Source of the DNA: an uncultured Ruminococcus sp.
GTDB lineage: Bacteria; Bacillota; Clostridia; Oscillospirales; Acutalibacteraceae
Assembly: GCA_902797065.1 (NCBI GenBank)
Contig: CADBRK010000162.1
Coordinates: forward strand, 1-9,152
Length of the DNA stretch: 9,152 bases
Direction: 5' to 3'
The position numbers and the translations under genes are program-made. Shown piece by piece: positions 1 to 6,295 of the stretch. The notes under the pieces were generated by a model. The model saw only the letters and a program-made list of their open reading frames with translations. It ran no database searches and was not told the DNA's origin. Each line of letters opens with the position of its first letter. The first letter of the stretch is position 1.

Positions 1-396
1 GTTGTTCTCCTGCCCGAGTACGGCTGCGCCGCTTGCAAGAACGGCATTGACGATTATTTCGTCCGTCATGCCCTCAACGCCGAGCAGTCCTTCCTTTGAC
101 GGGTGTGTCTTGCGTTTTTCCTTTCCTTCTATATCGGGGATAAACGCCTGCTTTATATTTGCATTGTCTCCTGTGATACTCTTGATGTGACTGCGTATAA
201 CGAATCCTGCGCCGTCGCTGTCGGTGAGGATTATAATGCCTCGCTTTTTTGCAAGCTGTCTGATGATATTCTTCTTTTCGTCGTCCTTGAAGATCCTGAA
301 ACCGCCCGTTTCTATAATTGCCGTGTCAAACAATCCGCCAAGCTTGATCCTGTCGTATCTTCCTTCGACGATTATCGCTTCTTTAATTTTTATCAT
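1..396 (-). CDS. rnmV: RNase M5-like Toprim protein (partial, C-terminus off window)
   Basis: Only the first 132 residues are in the window; the reading frame is still open at base 1. The N-terminus, MIKIKEAIIVEGRYD, matches the Toprim start of RNase M5, with the catalytic Glu at residue 11. The second Toprim motif is ILTDSDGAG. After it come AFIPDIEGKEKRK and SKEGLLGVEGM, which resemble the segment joining Toprim to the C-terminal DUF4093 domain in clostridial M5-like proteins. RNase M5 matures 5S rRNA precursors in Bacillus, cutting with Mg2+ through the Toprim acidic residues; that role here is inferred from family. The DSDGAG motif is closer to the DnaG-type Toprim than to the DPDFPG of B. 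subtilis M5, so a related but distinct Toprim nuclease is possible. The start lies 1 base after the holA stop (TGA-T-ATG), implying translational coupling. Family assignment is fairly sure; exact substrate is not. Confidence 0.8.
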   Translation of the reverse strand, partial: MIKIKEAIIVEGRYDRIKLGGLFDTAIIETGGFRIFKDDEKKNIIRQLAKKRGIIILTDSDGAGFVIRSHIKSITGDNANIKQAFIPDIEGKEKRKTHPSKEGLLGVEGMTDEIIVNAVLASGAAVLGQENN

Positions 397-397
397 A

Positions 398-1450
398 TCA
401 GCCCTCGCTCACGATCATCATCAGCTTTACTATAAGACGTTCAAGCTGGATCCTGTCGTCTGCCCTGGTGCTTTTCAGCGCAATATCTGTCTGCGCTATA
501 GCGTCAAGGCTTTTTCTCAGTATCGCTGTGTTTACTCTGCGGCAGTCACGCTCTATAAAGCCGAGCGCCCTTGCGTTTTTATATGCGCCAGGGAAAAGCT
601 TCATCAGATCGCTTACGGGATGCCCGCACTTTAATGCGATCCTTGCTCTGTACATATTGATATAAGAGCTTGACAGCACCGCAAGTATCGAAATGATCTC
701 TTCTTTTTGGTAGATCAGTCTATCGACTATCTTAAATGCTTTGGCTGCGTCGCCGCTCAGAACAGCCCTCGAGAGATCGTAAATTCCCGCTTCGATATTC
801 TTTGTCACGAGCATATCTATCTCGTTTTCGGTTATCTCGCCGCCAATGCCTACATATTCGCAAAGCTTTTCAAGCTCGTTTTTCAGCAGATTAAGGTCTG
901 TGCCGCTGTAATTTATGATAAGCTCTGCGTTCTTCGGTGAAAGAGTAATGTTCCGTTTTCCTGCCCATGAGATAAGCTTCTTTTGCAGCGCAGCGGCTGT
1001 AAGCTTATTAAGCTCCAGCAGAAATCCCTTCTGAATCGCCAGTTCCGCAAGCTTTTTTTCTTTGCCCGTAAGCGACGAGCGCGCCTTTTGTATTGACGTC
1101 GGGTATGTAAATATTACTATACTGTCGTCCGATACATTCTTGACAAGCTCGAGTATCTTGTCGCCGTCCGACGATGAAAAGTCCGAGAAATTCAGATCTC
1201 TCACTACAGTTACGTTGTATTCGCTTGTGAACGGTATCGTTTGCAGTGCGGACGCAAATTCGTTAATATCAAAATCGTCGGTAAAAATATGAAAATTGAA
1301 ATCCGAAGGCTTTTTGCCTGCGGTTTTTTCAATGAGTCTATTTGTATAATGAGAAACGAGCATTTTTTCGCTTCCGCATATGTAGAATAAATTTCCGTAT
1401 TCACCCGACGAGAGTATTTTTTTGAATTCCTGCTCATTCACCTGAGGCAT
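398..1450 (-). CDS. holA: DNA polymerase III delta subunit (clamp loader)
   Basis: This 350-residue protein has the length and layout of bacterial HolA. HolA is the clamp-loader subunit that binds and opens the beta sliding clamp during chromosome replication. The N-terminus, NLFYICGSEKMLVSHYTNRL, matches the family's Y-x-x-x-G-x-E-x-x-L start of the degenerate AAA+ domain. The region around VKNVSDDSIVIFTYP matches the strand before the arginine-rich helices. The later segments LLKNELEKLCEYVG and SGDAAKAFKIVDRLIYQKEEIISILAVLSSSY match the helical third-domain start and collar region. The ATG at 1450-1448 is well placed: GGGAGGA on the minus strand (1461-1467) lies 10 bases upstream, inside the end of comEC. 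The first 17 bases overlap comEC in another frame, so translation is probably coupled. comEC followed by holA is a common order in Firmicutes. Essential gene; no defects seen. Confidence 0.93.
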   Translation of the reverse strand: MPQVNEQEFKKILSSGEYGNLFYICGSEKMLVSHYTNRLIEKTAGKKPSDFNFHIFTDDFDINEFASALQTIPFTSEYNVTVVRDLNFSDFSSSDGDKILELVKNVSDDSIVIFTYPTSIQKARSSLTGKEKKLAELAIQKGFLLELNKLTAAALQKKLISWAGKRNITLSPKNAELIINYSGTDLNLLKNELEKLCEYVGIGGEITENEIDMLVTKNIEAGIYDLSRAVLSGDAAKAFKIVDRLIYQKEEIISILAVLSSSYINMYRARIALKCGHPVSDLMKLFPGAYKNARALGFIERDCRRVNTAILRKSLDAIAQTDIALKSTRADDRIQLERLIVKLMMIVSEG

Positions 1451-3683
1451 ATCGCTTCACTCCTCCCGTGTATTCTCTGCCGACATTTATTTTTCCGTGA
1501 CCGTCGTATTTAAGATCAAGTCTGCCCTGACCGTTCGTTGTGTATATTGCCCCGATATTGCCGATATTTGCCGTAAGCTTCTCGCATTCGCCGCCGTATG
1601 CGGATACCGCAACGCACTGATTCCCCGTAAACCTCATATTTGCGGGCATTTCGCTCATCACAACATAATCGAAATTCTTGTACTGATAGGGGAGAAGATC
1701 GTAATCTCCGCCGTTCGGGCATATCAGAATATTTTTGTCATATATCCGCACATTCTGCCATACGCCTTTTGCTGTTCTTATCAGCGTAACGGTTACCGGG
1801 TCTGCGACTTCAAGATCGGTAATATCTGCGTCGGTATATATTACTTCCGCTCCGAGAGAATGTGGAAAAGCATAGGTGTTCTGCTGTTTGTATTGCGTGC
1901 TGACAACTATCTTTTCGGCAGGGCTGTCTCTCAGTATCCTGCGGTAGTATGTGTATTCATCGTATTTTGAATAATTCGTATCAAACAGGCAGGTAATATT
2001 CTCAAAGTCACTCAGTTCGTTTTTGATCTGTTGATATTGATATTTTTCACCGTCGGCACGCAGCAGGAAAACATCGCTCTGCTGCTTTACGGTCACCGCC
2101 ATACCGTTTCCTGCGTCAAGCACCGACAGCGTGACCATATCGTATGACATGACCGTATCTGCTGCATATATACCCGCAAGCGTGAGCGCAGAGATAAGAA
2201 CGGCATATACTGCGCTTTTCCTGTTCATATTATAAAACGCCGCCGCAATAACCACGCTCAGGAAGAACCATATATAAACTCTGGTATTGTCCGTTTTGAG
2301 GTTGGAGAACGGCAGCGATGCAAACCATTCCGCCATATTTATAAACAGCTTTGCGGTAAGCCCCGAGATCAGCAGGAACGGCTTTGCCGCAAACGCAAGG
2401 TGCGCAAGCGAGAGTAACGCACCTTCCAATGCCGATATTATCATTATACCCGTGAACGGTACGATCAGTATGTTTATTATTATCATATACGGCGAAACTG
2501 CTCCGACATAGAATATCAGAAAGGGCAGAGAGCCTATCGCAGCAGACAGCGAAACGCTTATCCCCGGTATAAATATACTCTTCCTGTTCTGTACTTTCAG
2601 CGCTTTGCGAAGATATTTTTCCAAAGGCGCTTCAAAGACGAGTATCGAGAACGTGCAGGCAAATGACCACAGCAAACCTATATCGCCTATGTTGAGCGGT
2701 TTCAGGCACAGTATTATTCCTGCTACGCCCAGAGAGTCGAGTCCGTCCGATTTGTCATACATACACCATGCAAGCGCAGAGATCGTAAGCATGATCGCAG
2801 CTCTTATCACGGAGAAGCCCATACCTGTTATCAGGGCGAATGTCCATATGCAGAGTGTTTCAAGTAAAGACGAAAGCTTTCTGTTTTTTTTTTTTTTTTT
2901 TATGACAATACCTGCAGCCCCCGCAATTACGGAAAGGTGCATTCCCGACACAACAAGGATATGAGAGATACCGAGCCTTCGGAAGTTATCATACACATCA
3001 TCGCTAAGGTACTGCTTGTCGCCCGTTACAACGGCTGTGCATACGGACGCTTCGTCATAAGCAAGGTAACGATGAAAGCAGTCCGACGACGTTTTCCTTA
3101 TGTCGGAGAACACCGAGTAAAACGGACGGTGATCGTTATGTATTATCCGGTACTCGCTGCCGAAGTACGGATTGATATATGCGCTCAGAAAAATACTTCT
3201 TGCCCCGTAGTACGAGGAATATCCGTAGCCGTATTCAAACAGAGATGAGAGAGTCGCCGTTCCCTCTATTTTATCATAGATATGCGCGCTCTCTGCCTGT
3301 GATGTCGAAATACGAAGCTTGAGCCTTTTCTTTTCGCCGTTTATCTCGTCGGTCATAACGGTAAAGCTTGTTGTACTCCCCGAGGTGTAAGGCTCGGTTA
3401 TCAGCGTACCCGAAAAATCTGTCTGTACGCCGTCGTACTCCTGCGTCAGAGGAACGACATAGTAATTTACAACGGCAGTGTAGTACAGCATTGAGATGCA
3501 TGCGGTAATGCAGCACAAAGCAAAGACGTCTGTTTTTCGGTGCGACGCTTTTTTGACAGCGACGGATACAACAAACAAAACAAAACACACCGCAGCACAG
3601 TACGGTGCCGCAGTGTGGAATGCTGCTGCGAACACAAGTGAAAGAATCATGCTGAAACCTACACACGCAAACGGCCTTTTCAC
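1434..3683 (-). CDS. comEC: ComEC/Rec2 family DNA-uptake channel with degenerate C-terminal domain
   Basis: ComEC is the inner-membrane channel that passes single-stranded DNA into the cytoplasm during natural transformation. From GTG at 3683 the protein has 749 residues, close to B. subtilis ComEC. Domains in order: hydrophobic N-terminal helices (about 4-74); a DUF4131-like extracytoplasmic part (about 78-215); and the multi-helix Competence domain (about 220-500), with HILVVSGMHLSVIAG at 241-255 and GMGFSVIRAAIM after it. A metallo-beta-lactamase-like region (about 516-749) follows. That last region starts LDAGNGM where the family has LDVGQGD, and has no HxHxDH or HHGS motif. An A18 tract encodes Lys262-266. 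Start choice: AGGAG (3692-3696) is 2 bases from the ATG at 3689 but 8 bases from the GTG at 3683, so I prefer GTG; using ATG adds two residues. It follows the phosphoribosyltransferase stop by 24 bases. Whether this organism is competent is unknown. Confidence 0.9.
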   Translation of the reverse strand: MKRPFACVGFSMILSLVFAAAFHTAAPYCAAVCFVLFVVSVAVKKASHRKTDVFALCCITACISMLYYTAVVNYYVVPLTQEYDGVQTDFSGTLITEPYTSGSTTSFTVMTDEINGEKKRLKLRISTSQAESAHIYDKIEGTATLSSLFEYGYGYSSYYGARSIFLSAYINPYFGSEYRIIHNDHRPFYSVFSDIRKTSSDCFHRYLAYDEASVCTAVVTGDKQYLSDDVYDNFRRLGISHILVVSGMHLSVIAGAAGIVIKKKKKNRKLSSLLETLCIWTFALITGMGFSVIRAAIMLTISALAWCMYDKSDGLDSLGVAGIILCLKPLNIGDIGLLWSFACTFSILVFEAPLEKYLRKALKVQNRKSIFIPGISVSLSAAIGSLPFLIFYVGAVSPYMIIINILIVPFTGIMIISALEGALLSLAHLAFAAKPFLLISGLTAKLFINMAEWFASLPFSNLKTDNTRVYIWFFLSVVIAAAFYNMNRKSAVYAVLISALTLAGIYAADTVMSYDMVTLSVLDAGNGMAVTVKQQSDVFLLRADGEKYQYQQIKNELSDFENITCLFDTNYSKYDEYTYYRRILRDSPAEKIVVSTQYKQQNTYAFPHSLGAEVIYTDADITDLEVADPVTVTLIRTAKGVWQNVRIYDKNILICPNGGDYDLLPYQYKNFDYVVMSEMPANMRFTGNQCVAVSAYGGECEKLTANIGNIGAIYTTNGQGRLDLKYDGHGKINVGREYTGGVKRYASGE
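2884..2901 (-). repeat. 18-base homopolymer tract (A18 on coding strand) inside comEC
   Basis: The plus strand has 18 uninterrupted T, which is A18 in the comEC message and encodes Ile-Lys5-Asn in frame. It sits in a positively charged loop just after the conserved HILVVSGMH helix. Reading the neighbours in the other frames, loss of one A gives a TGA after about 283 residues and gain of one A gives a TGA after about 274 residues. It is therefore a potential site of replication slippage, polymerase slippage or sequencing error. AAG codons would have avoided the run, so its length is notable. Confidence 0.95.
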
Positions 3684-3691
3684 TTGCATTA

Positions 3692-3696
3692 CTCCT
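3692..3696 (-). promoter_or_regulatory. Ribosome binding site of comEC that favours the GTG start
   Basis: AGGAG on the minus strand. It leaves only 2 bases before the ATG at 3689, too few for efficient initiation, and 8 bases before the in-frame GTG at 3683. Confidence 0.65.
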
Positions 3697-3707
3697 GTCT
3701 ATTGATA

Positions 3708-4244
3708 TTATTTTGGGAACAGAGGAAGCTGTTCAAGATATATAATATCGTTGCGCTGTGCGGCGTCGCCCTCTGCAAGGACAGCCGCTTTGCCGACTAT
3801 AATTCCTCCTGCCTGCTTCACAAGCTCTTCCAGAACGTACAAAGACGCTCCCGTGCTTATAACATCGTCAACGATAAGAACTCTTTTGCCCTTAAGTCTT
3901 TCGGCTCTTTCTTTTGCAAGATACAATCTCTGCACTGCGTTCGTTGTAATAGACTTGACCTCGAAAGATATAGGGTCTCTGTCGTATGTTTTGATCGATT
4001 TGCGCGCGATCTCGTAATCACGGCAGCCCTGCCTTGCCATCTCATAGCAAAGCGGAATGCCCTTTGCCTCTGCGGTAACAACAATGTCATGTTCGGGGCA
4101 TTTTTTTAGCAGTGCCGCAGAAACAGCCTCGGTTATCTCAATGTCGCCGAACATTACAAACGCAGCAATATCAAGCGTATCGCTTACGGAGCATATCGGG
4201 AGATCACGTTCAAGTCCCGCAATAGTCATTCTGTATGAATTCAT
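3708..4244 (-). CDS. Purine-type phosphoribosyltransferase (Apt/Xpt/PurR-like type I PRTase)
   Basis: The 178-residue protein carries the type I phosphoribosyltransferase PRPP-binding motif VLIVDDVISTGAS at 122-134. The two adjacent acidic residues and the TGAS loop are intact. Upstream, VVTAEAKGIPLCYEMA (55-70) matches the PRPP/pyrophosphate loop of purine salvage enzymes, where Apt has EARG and Xpt/PurR has TKGIPL. Such enzymes convert a free purine base plus PRPP to the nucleotide in the cytoplasm. The stretch before the PRPP motif resembles the PurR/Xpt side, so adenine versus xanthine/guanine cannot be settled here. There is no N-terminal DNA-binding domain, so it is not a full PurR repressor. 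ATG at 4244 has a GAGGT site about 8 bases upstream. It sits 41 bases after hinT and 24 bases before comEC, probably in one operon. Enzyme class is confident; base specificity is not. Confidence 0.85.
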   Translation of the reverse strand: MNSYRMTIAGLERDLPICSVSDTLDIAAFVMFGDIEITEAVSAALLKKCPEHDIVVTAEAKGIPLCYEMARQGCRDYEIARKSIKTYDRDPISFEVKSITTNAVQRLYLAKERAERLKGKRVLIVDDVISTGASLYVLEELVKQAGGIIVGKAAVLAEGDAAQRNDIIYLEQLPLFPK

Positions 4245-4285
4245 AATATCTACCTCAAAAAATTTTTTATTCTTCGTTTCAGCTT

Positions 4286-4624
4286 TCAGATGATCTTTTC
4301 GCCCATTGTCTTGCCGGCGAGCATGTGGAAATGCAGGTGCTTGACTGTCTGTCCTGCGTCTTCTCCGCAGTTGTTGATGATCCTGAAGCCGTTTTCAAGG
4401 CCGAGCTTTGCGGCGATAGCCTTTGCCGCAAGGAACACTCTGCCGATGAGTTCGGCGTCGCTTTCTTCAATATCATAAGCCGACGCGATATGCTTTTTCG
4501 GAACGATAAGCACATGAACGGGCATCTGAGGATTGAGATCGTTGAATGCGGTCACGAATTCGTCTTCGTAAACCTTTGTAGAGGGAATATTGCCTTTTAT
4601 AATTTCGCAAAAAATGCAATCCAT
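4286..4624 (-). CDS. hinT: HIT-family nucleotide hydrolase, HinT-like
   Basis: The 112-residue protein begins MDCIFCEIIKGNIPS, the classic HINT N-terminus with a Cys3/Cys6 zinc-binding pair. It ends with the histidine triad HLHFHML (His96, His98, His100), where the middle His is the nucleophile attacking the alpha phosphate. HINT proteins are small dimeric cytoplasmic hydrolases of purine nucleoside phosphoramidates such as AMP-lysine. Length and motifs are complete. Start: an upstream in-frame ATG at 4669 would add 15 residues, and another at 4633 overlaps the ribosome binding site. However, AAGGAG (4634-4639) is exactly 9 bases from the ATG at 4624, and the longer forms would start inside the promoter -10 or the RBS. 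It is the first gene behind the promoter at 4660-4688 and heads the leftward operon. Neighbouring purine PRTase suggests a loose nucleotide-recycling theme (inference). Confidence 0.93.
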   Translation of the reverse strand: MDCIFCEIIKGNIPSTKVYEDEFVTAFNDLNPQMPVHVLIVPKKHIASAYDIEESDAELIGRVFLAAKAIAAKLGLENGFRIINNCGEDAGQTVKHLHFHMLAGKTMGEKII

Positions 4625-4633
4625 TACGGACAT

Positions 4634-4639
4634 CTCCTT
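4634..4639 (-). promoter_or_regulatory. Ribosome binding site of hinT that fixes the internal ATG start
   Basis: AAGGAG on the minus strand with a 9-base spacer to the ATG at 4624. It is immediately followed by an ATG (4633) in the same frame, which is too close to use. Confidence 0.85.
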
Positions 4640-4659
4640 ATATATGTATTTACAAGTAG

Positions 4660-4688
4660 ATTCTATCATATTTTACCGTAAAAGTCAA
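4660..4688 (-). promoter_or_regulatory. Sigma-A promoter of the hinT-PRTase-comEC-holA-M5 operon
   Basis: On the minus strand a -35 TTGACT (4683-4688) is followed by a 17-base spacer and a -10 TAGAAT (4660-4665). An extended TGN lies just before the -10. Transcription would start near 4653, giving a leader of about 30 bases to the hinT ATG. This is close to consensus in sequence and spacing. Confidence 0.8.
4672..4682. promoter_or_regulatory. Perfect 11-base palindrome in the hinT promoter spacer, possible operator
   Basis: TTTACCGTAAA is symmetrical around its central base and lies between the -10 and -35 elements. The core TTTACCGTA recurs at 4731-4739, 59 bases away, without the second half-site. 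A repressor site is possible, but short AT-rich palindromes also occur by chance. Confidence 0.25.
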
Positions 4689-4710
4689 AAGAAATTTAAT
4701 AATTCTATTG

Positions 4711-4731
4711 ATAATCTATAGTAAAGATTAT
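4711..4731. terminator. Weak AT-rich hairpin downstream of the small lipoprotein gene
   Basis: ATAATCT (4711-4717) pairs with AGATTAT (4725-4731) around a 7-base loop. The stem is nearly all A-T and no U tract follows on the minus strand, so termination of the lipoprotein transcript would be poor. Read-through into hinT is likely. Confidence 0.2.
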
Positions 4732-4745
4732 TTACCGTACTCCGC

Positions 4746-5159
4746 TCACGGCGTTTCGATAATATCCGAGATCTTGGTGAACTGATTGCCGTTTATCGTG
4801 ATTATATCTCCGTCAAGATACCAGTAATCGGGGCTGTCGGTTTTTGTGAACGAGCTTGCCCAGTCGTATACAGTGACGGAACCGCTCATTGTGGTAAGAA
4901 CCAGATTCCTGTCGTCGTCGATTTTGTAAGTACCCTGCATACCTCCGATAACGCAGCTTCCGTCATTATAGAAGTAATGCATGACCTTTTCGAGCCTGCC
5001 CCATTCGCCCGTTATATACGCTCGTATCTCGTCTGCGGTGTACTCTGTCTTTTCCGACTGTATGGCGGAAGAAGCTTCCTCCGCTGTCTGAGGTTTGTCA
5101 CAGCCGCATAAAACAAGCAGCAGCGATAACGCGGCAGCGGCGATAATTCTCTTTAACAT
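4746..5159 (-). CDS. Small secreted lipoprotein, lipocalin-like C-terminal domain, function unknown
   Basis: The 137-residue protein begins with a lipoprotein signal: MLKRII, a hydrophobic stretch (about 5-17) and the lipobox LCGC, predicting lipidation of Cys20. After a short acidic/polar linker (about 21-43) comes a compact domain (about 45-137). It contains ITGEWGRLE, YNDGSCVIGGMQGTYKID, a Trp-Tyr-Leu-Asp segment and GDIITINGNQFTKI. This alternation of short strands, glycines and aromatics is like small lipocalin-type beta-barrel domains of clostridial lipoproteins (for example DUF5640-type), but I cannot assign a named family. It probably sits on the outer face of the membrane. ATG at 5159 has a GGGGG ribosome binding site about 9 bases upstream and an extended -10 promoter. 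It is divergent from ribF and upstream of the hinT operon, with no strong terminator between. Confidence 0.8.
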   Translation of the reverse strand: MLKRIIAAAALSLLLVLCGCDKPQTAEEASSAIQSEKTEYTADEIRAYITGEWGRLEKVMHYFYNDGSCVIGGMQGTYKIDDDRNLVLTTMSGSVTVYDWASSFTKTDSPDYWYLDGDIITINGNQFTKISDIIETP

Positions 5160-5193
5160 TTTTGTATGCCCCCTATATTATTGATCCGTATAC

Positions 5194-5202
5194 ATTATAT
5201 CA
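5194..5202 (-). promoter_or_regulatory. Extended -10 promoter of the small lipoprotein gene
   Basis: The minus strand reads TGATATAAT, an extended TGN plus a perfect -10 TATAAT (5194-5199). No good -35 lies 17 bases upstream. The start of transcription would be near 5187, about 28 bases ahead of the ATG. Confidence 0.6.
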
Positions 5203-5302
5203 GACGGAAGAAAAAATGTATGAATATTTTAATAACAAACGTCGCTTGCTCCTTGTTTAACAATTATGCACCAATTACCTGCATGCAAACGTTTCTGCCC
5301 TC

Positions 5303-5331
5303 TTGAATAATCTCTGAAAATATTGTACAAT
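5303..5331 (+). promoter_or_regulatory. Sigma-A promoter of ribF
   Basis: TTGAAT (5303-5308), 17-base spacer, TACAAT (5326-5331). The leader to the ribF ATG would be about 25 bases, too short for an FMN riboswitch, and none is seen upstream. Two small palindromes, TGCATGCA (5280-5287) and AAACGTTT (5287-5294), abut just upstream of the -35. Confidence 0.7.
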
Positions 5332-5362
5332 GATATTGAAATTTTTATGATAAGAGGATATT

Positions 5363-6283
5363 ATGCAGATTTACAGTGATATTAGATCGGCTACTCCGTG
5401 CTGTATTGCGCTGGGCTGCTTTGACGGTATACATATAGGTCATCAGCGGATAATCAATTCCATGTGCGGCTACTCAAAGGAACACTCGGTTACGGCAGCC
5501 GTCTTTACTTTCGACGTGTCGCCTGCGGCTTTGCTCGGCAAAACTCCGAGGAGAAGTCTGCTCGGCAGAGATGACAAAATGGATATTCTTGAACGTCTCG
5601 GCGTGGAGAAATGCTTTTCGGTGGATTTTTCATCGGTGAGGAATATCTCTCCCGAGGATTTTATCAAGGACATACTTATAGACAAGATCGGCGTTCGGGC
5701 GGTGTTCTGCGGGTTTAATTTCCATTTCGGCAGGAATGCGGCGGGCACGAGCGATATTCTGGCGGAATTATGCCGTAAGTACGGCATAGAGGCTTATGTT
5801 TCATCGCCCGTGTGTTACGGCGACAGAGCAGTAAGCTCGGGACGTATCAGAGATATGATCGAACAGGGCGACGTTCTCACGGCAAACAGGCTTCTCGGCA
5901 GACCGTTCTCGGTGGTGCAGGTGATAACCGAAGGCAAACACAACGGCAGGACGGTAGGCGTTCCGACAATCAACCAGAATCTTCCCGAAGGGTTCGTGAC
6001 TCCCCGTTTCGGTGTGTACGCCTCGTATGTATATATTGACGGCAAGCGGTACGAGAGCATAACAAATGTCGGAGTACGGCCTACCGTTGGCGGAGTAAAC
6101 AAAAATATAGAGACTCATATCCTCGGCAGGTTCTACGGCGATCTTTACGGTAAGCGTGTGCGTACTCAGCTGCTTGAGTTCGTCCGTGACGAAAAGAAGT
6201 TTGAAAGTCTGGAAGAGCTTTCCGAACAGATAAAGACGGATATTGAGCATATCAGGTCAAGCTCCGTCTATCAAAAATACTGA
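5363..6283 (+). CDS. ribF: Bifunctional riboflavin kinase / FAD synthetase
   Basis: RibF phosphorylates riboflavin to FMN and adenylates FMN to FAD in the cytoplasm. The 306 residues match the usual bacterial length. The N-terminal FAD synthetase domain has the nucleotidyltransferase motif GCFDGIHIGHQ (18-28, HIGH at 24-27), GFNFHFGRNAAG (117-128) and SSGRIR (158-163). The C-terminal kinase domain has GVPTIN (199-204), FGVYAS, TNVGVRPTVGG and the acidic NIETHIL with Glu250. The kinase motif, usually PTAN, is PTIN here; the Thr and Asn that contact Mg2+ and ATP are kept, so activity is expected. ATG at 5363 follows AAGAGG (5352-5357) by 5 bases, and a promoter lies at 5303-5331. In many Firmicutes ribF follows truB; here it is instead the first gene of a divergent unit and is followed by a DUF3810 gene 12 bases later. 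Confidence 0.96.
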   Translation: MQIYSDIRSATPCCIALGCFDGIHIGHQRIINSMCGYSKEHSVTAAVFTFDVSPAALLGKTPRRSLLGRDDKMDILERLGVEKCFSVDFSSVRNISPEDFIKDILIDKIGVRAVFCGFNFHFGRNAAGTSDILAELCRKYGIEAYVSSPVCYGDRAVSSGRIRDMIEQGDVLTANRLLGRPFSVVQVITEGKHNGRTVGVPTINQNLPEGFVTPRFGVYASYVYIDGKRYESITNVGVRPTVGGVNKNIETHILGRFYGDLYGKRVRTQLLEFVRDEKKFESLEELSEQIKTDIEHIRSSSVYQKY

Positions 6284-6284
6284 T

Positions 6285-6290
6285 AGGTGA
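6285..6290 (+). promoter_or_regulatory. Ribosome binding site of the DUF3810 gene that sets its ATG start
   Basis: AGGTGA directly follows the ribF stop and is 5 bases from the ATG at 6296. An in-frame GTG at 6287 is part of this site and so cannot be the start. Confidence 0.75.
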
Positions 6291-6295
6291 TAAAC

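Noticed and set aside
4625..4669. N-terminal extension of hinT (15 residues)
   Set aside because: It would begin inside the promoter -10 and reads through the ribosome binding site; the HINT family starts at MDCIFC.
5216..5260. A 14-codon ORF (MYEYFNNKRRLLLV) with a weak GGAAG upstream, on the plus strand in the intergenic region
   Set aside because: It lies upstream of the ribF promoter with no promoter of its own; too short to support.
5280..5362. FMN riboswitch ahead of ribF
   Set aside because: The leader from the predicted promoter is only about 25 bases, and no RFN-type conserved sequence is present.
5801..6250. Long antisense ORF across ribF, and similar antisense ORFs over comEC, holA and the DUF3810 gene
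   Set aside because: These are shadows of strongly supported genes, with no family features or ribosome binding sites of their own.
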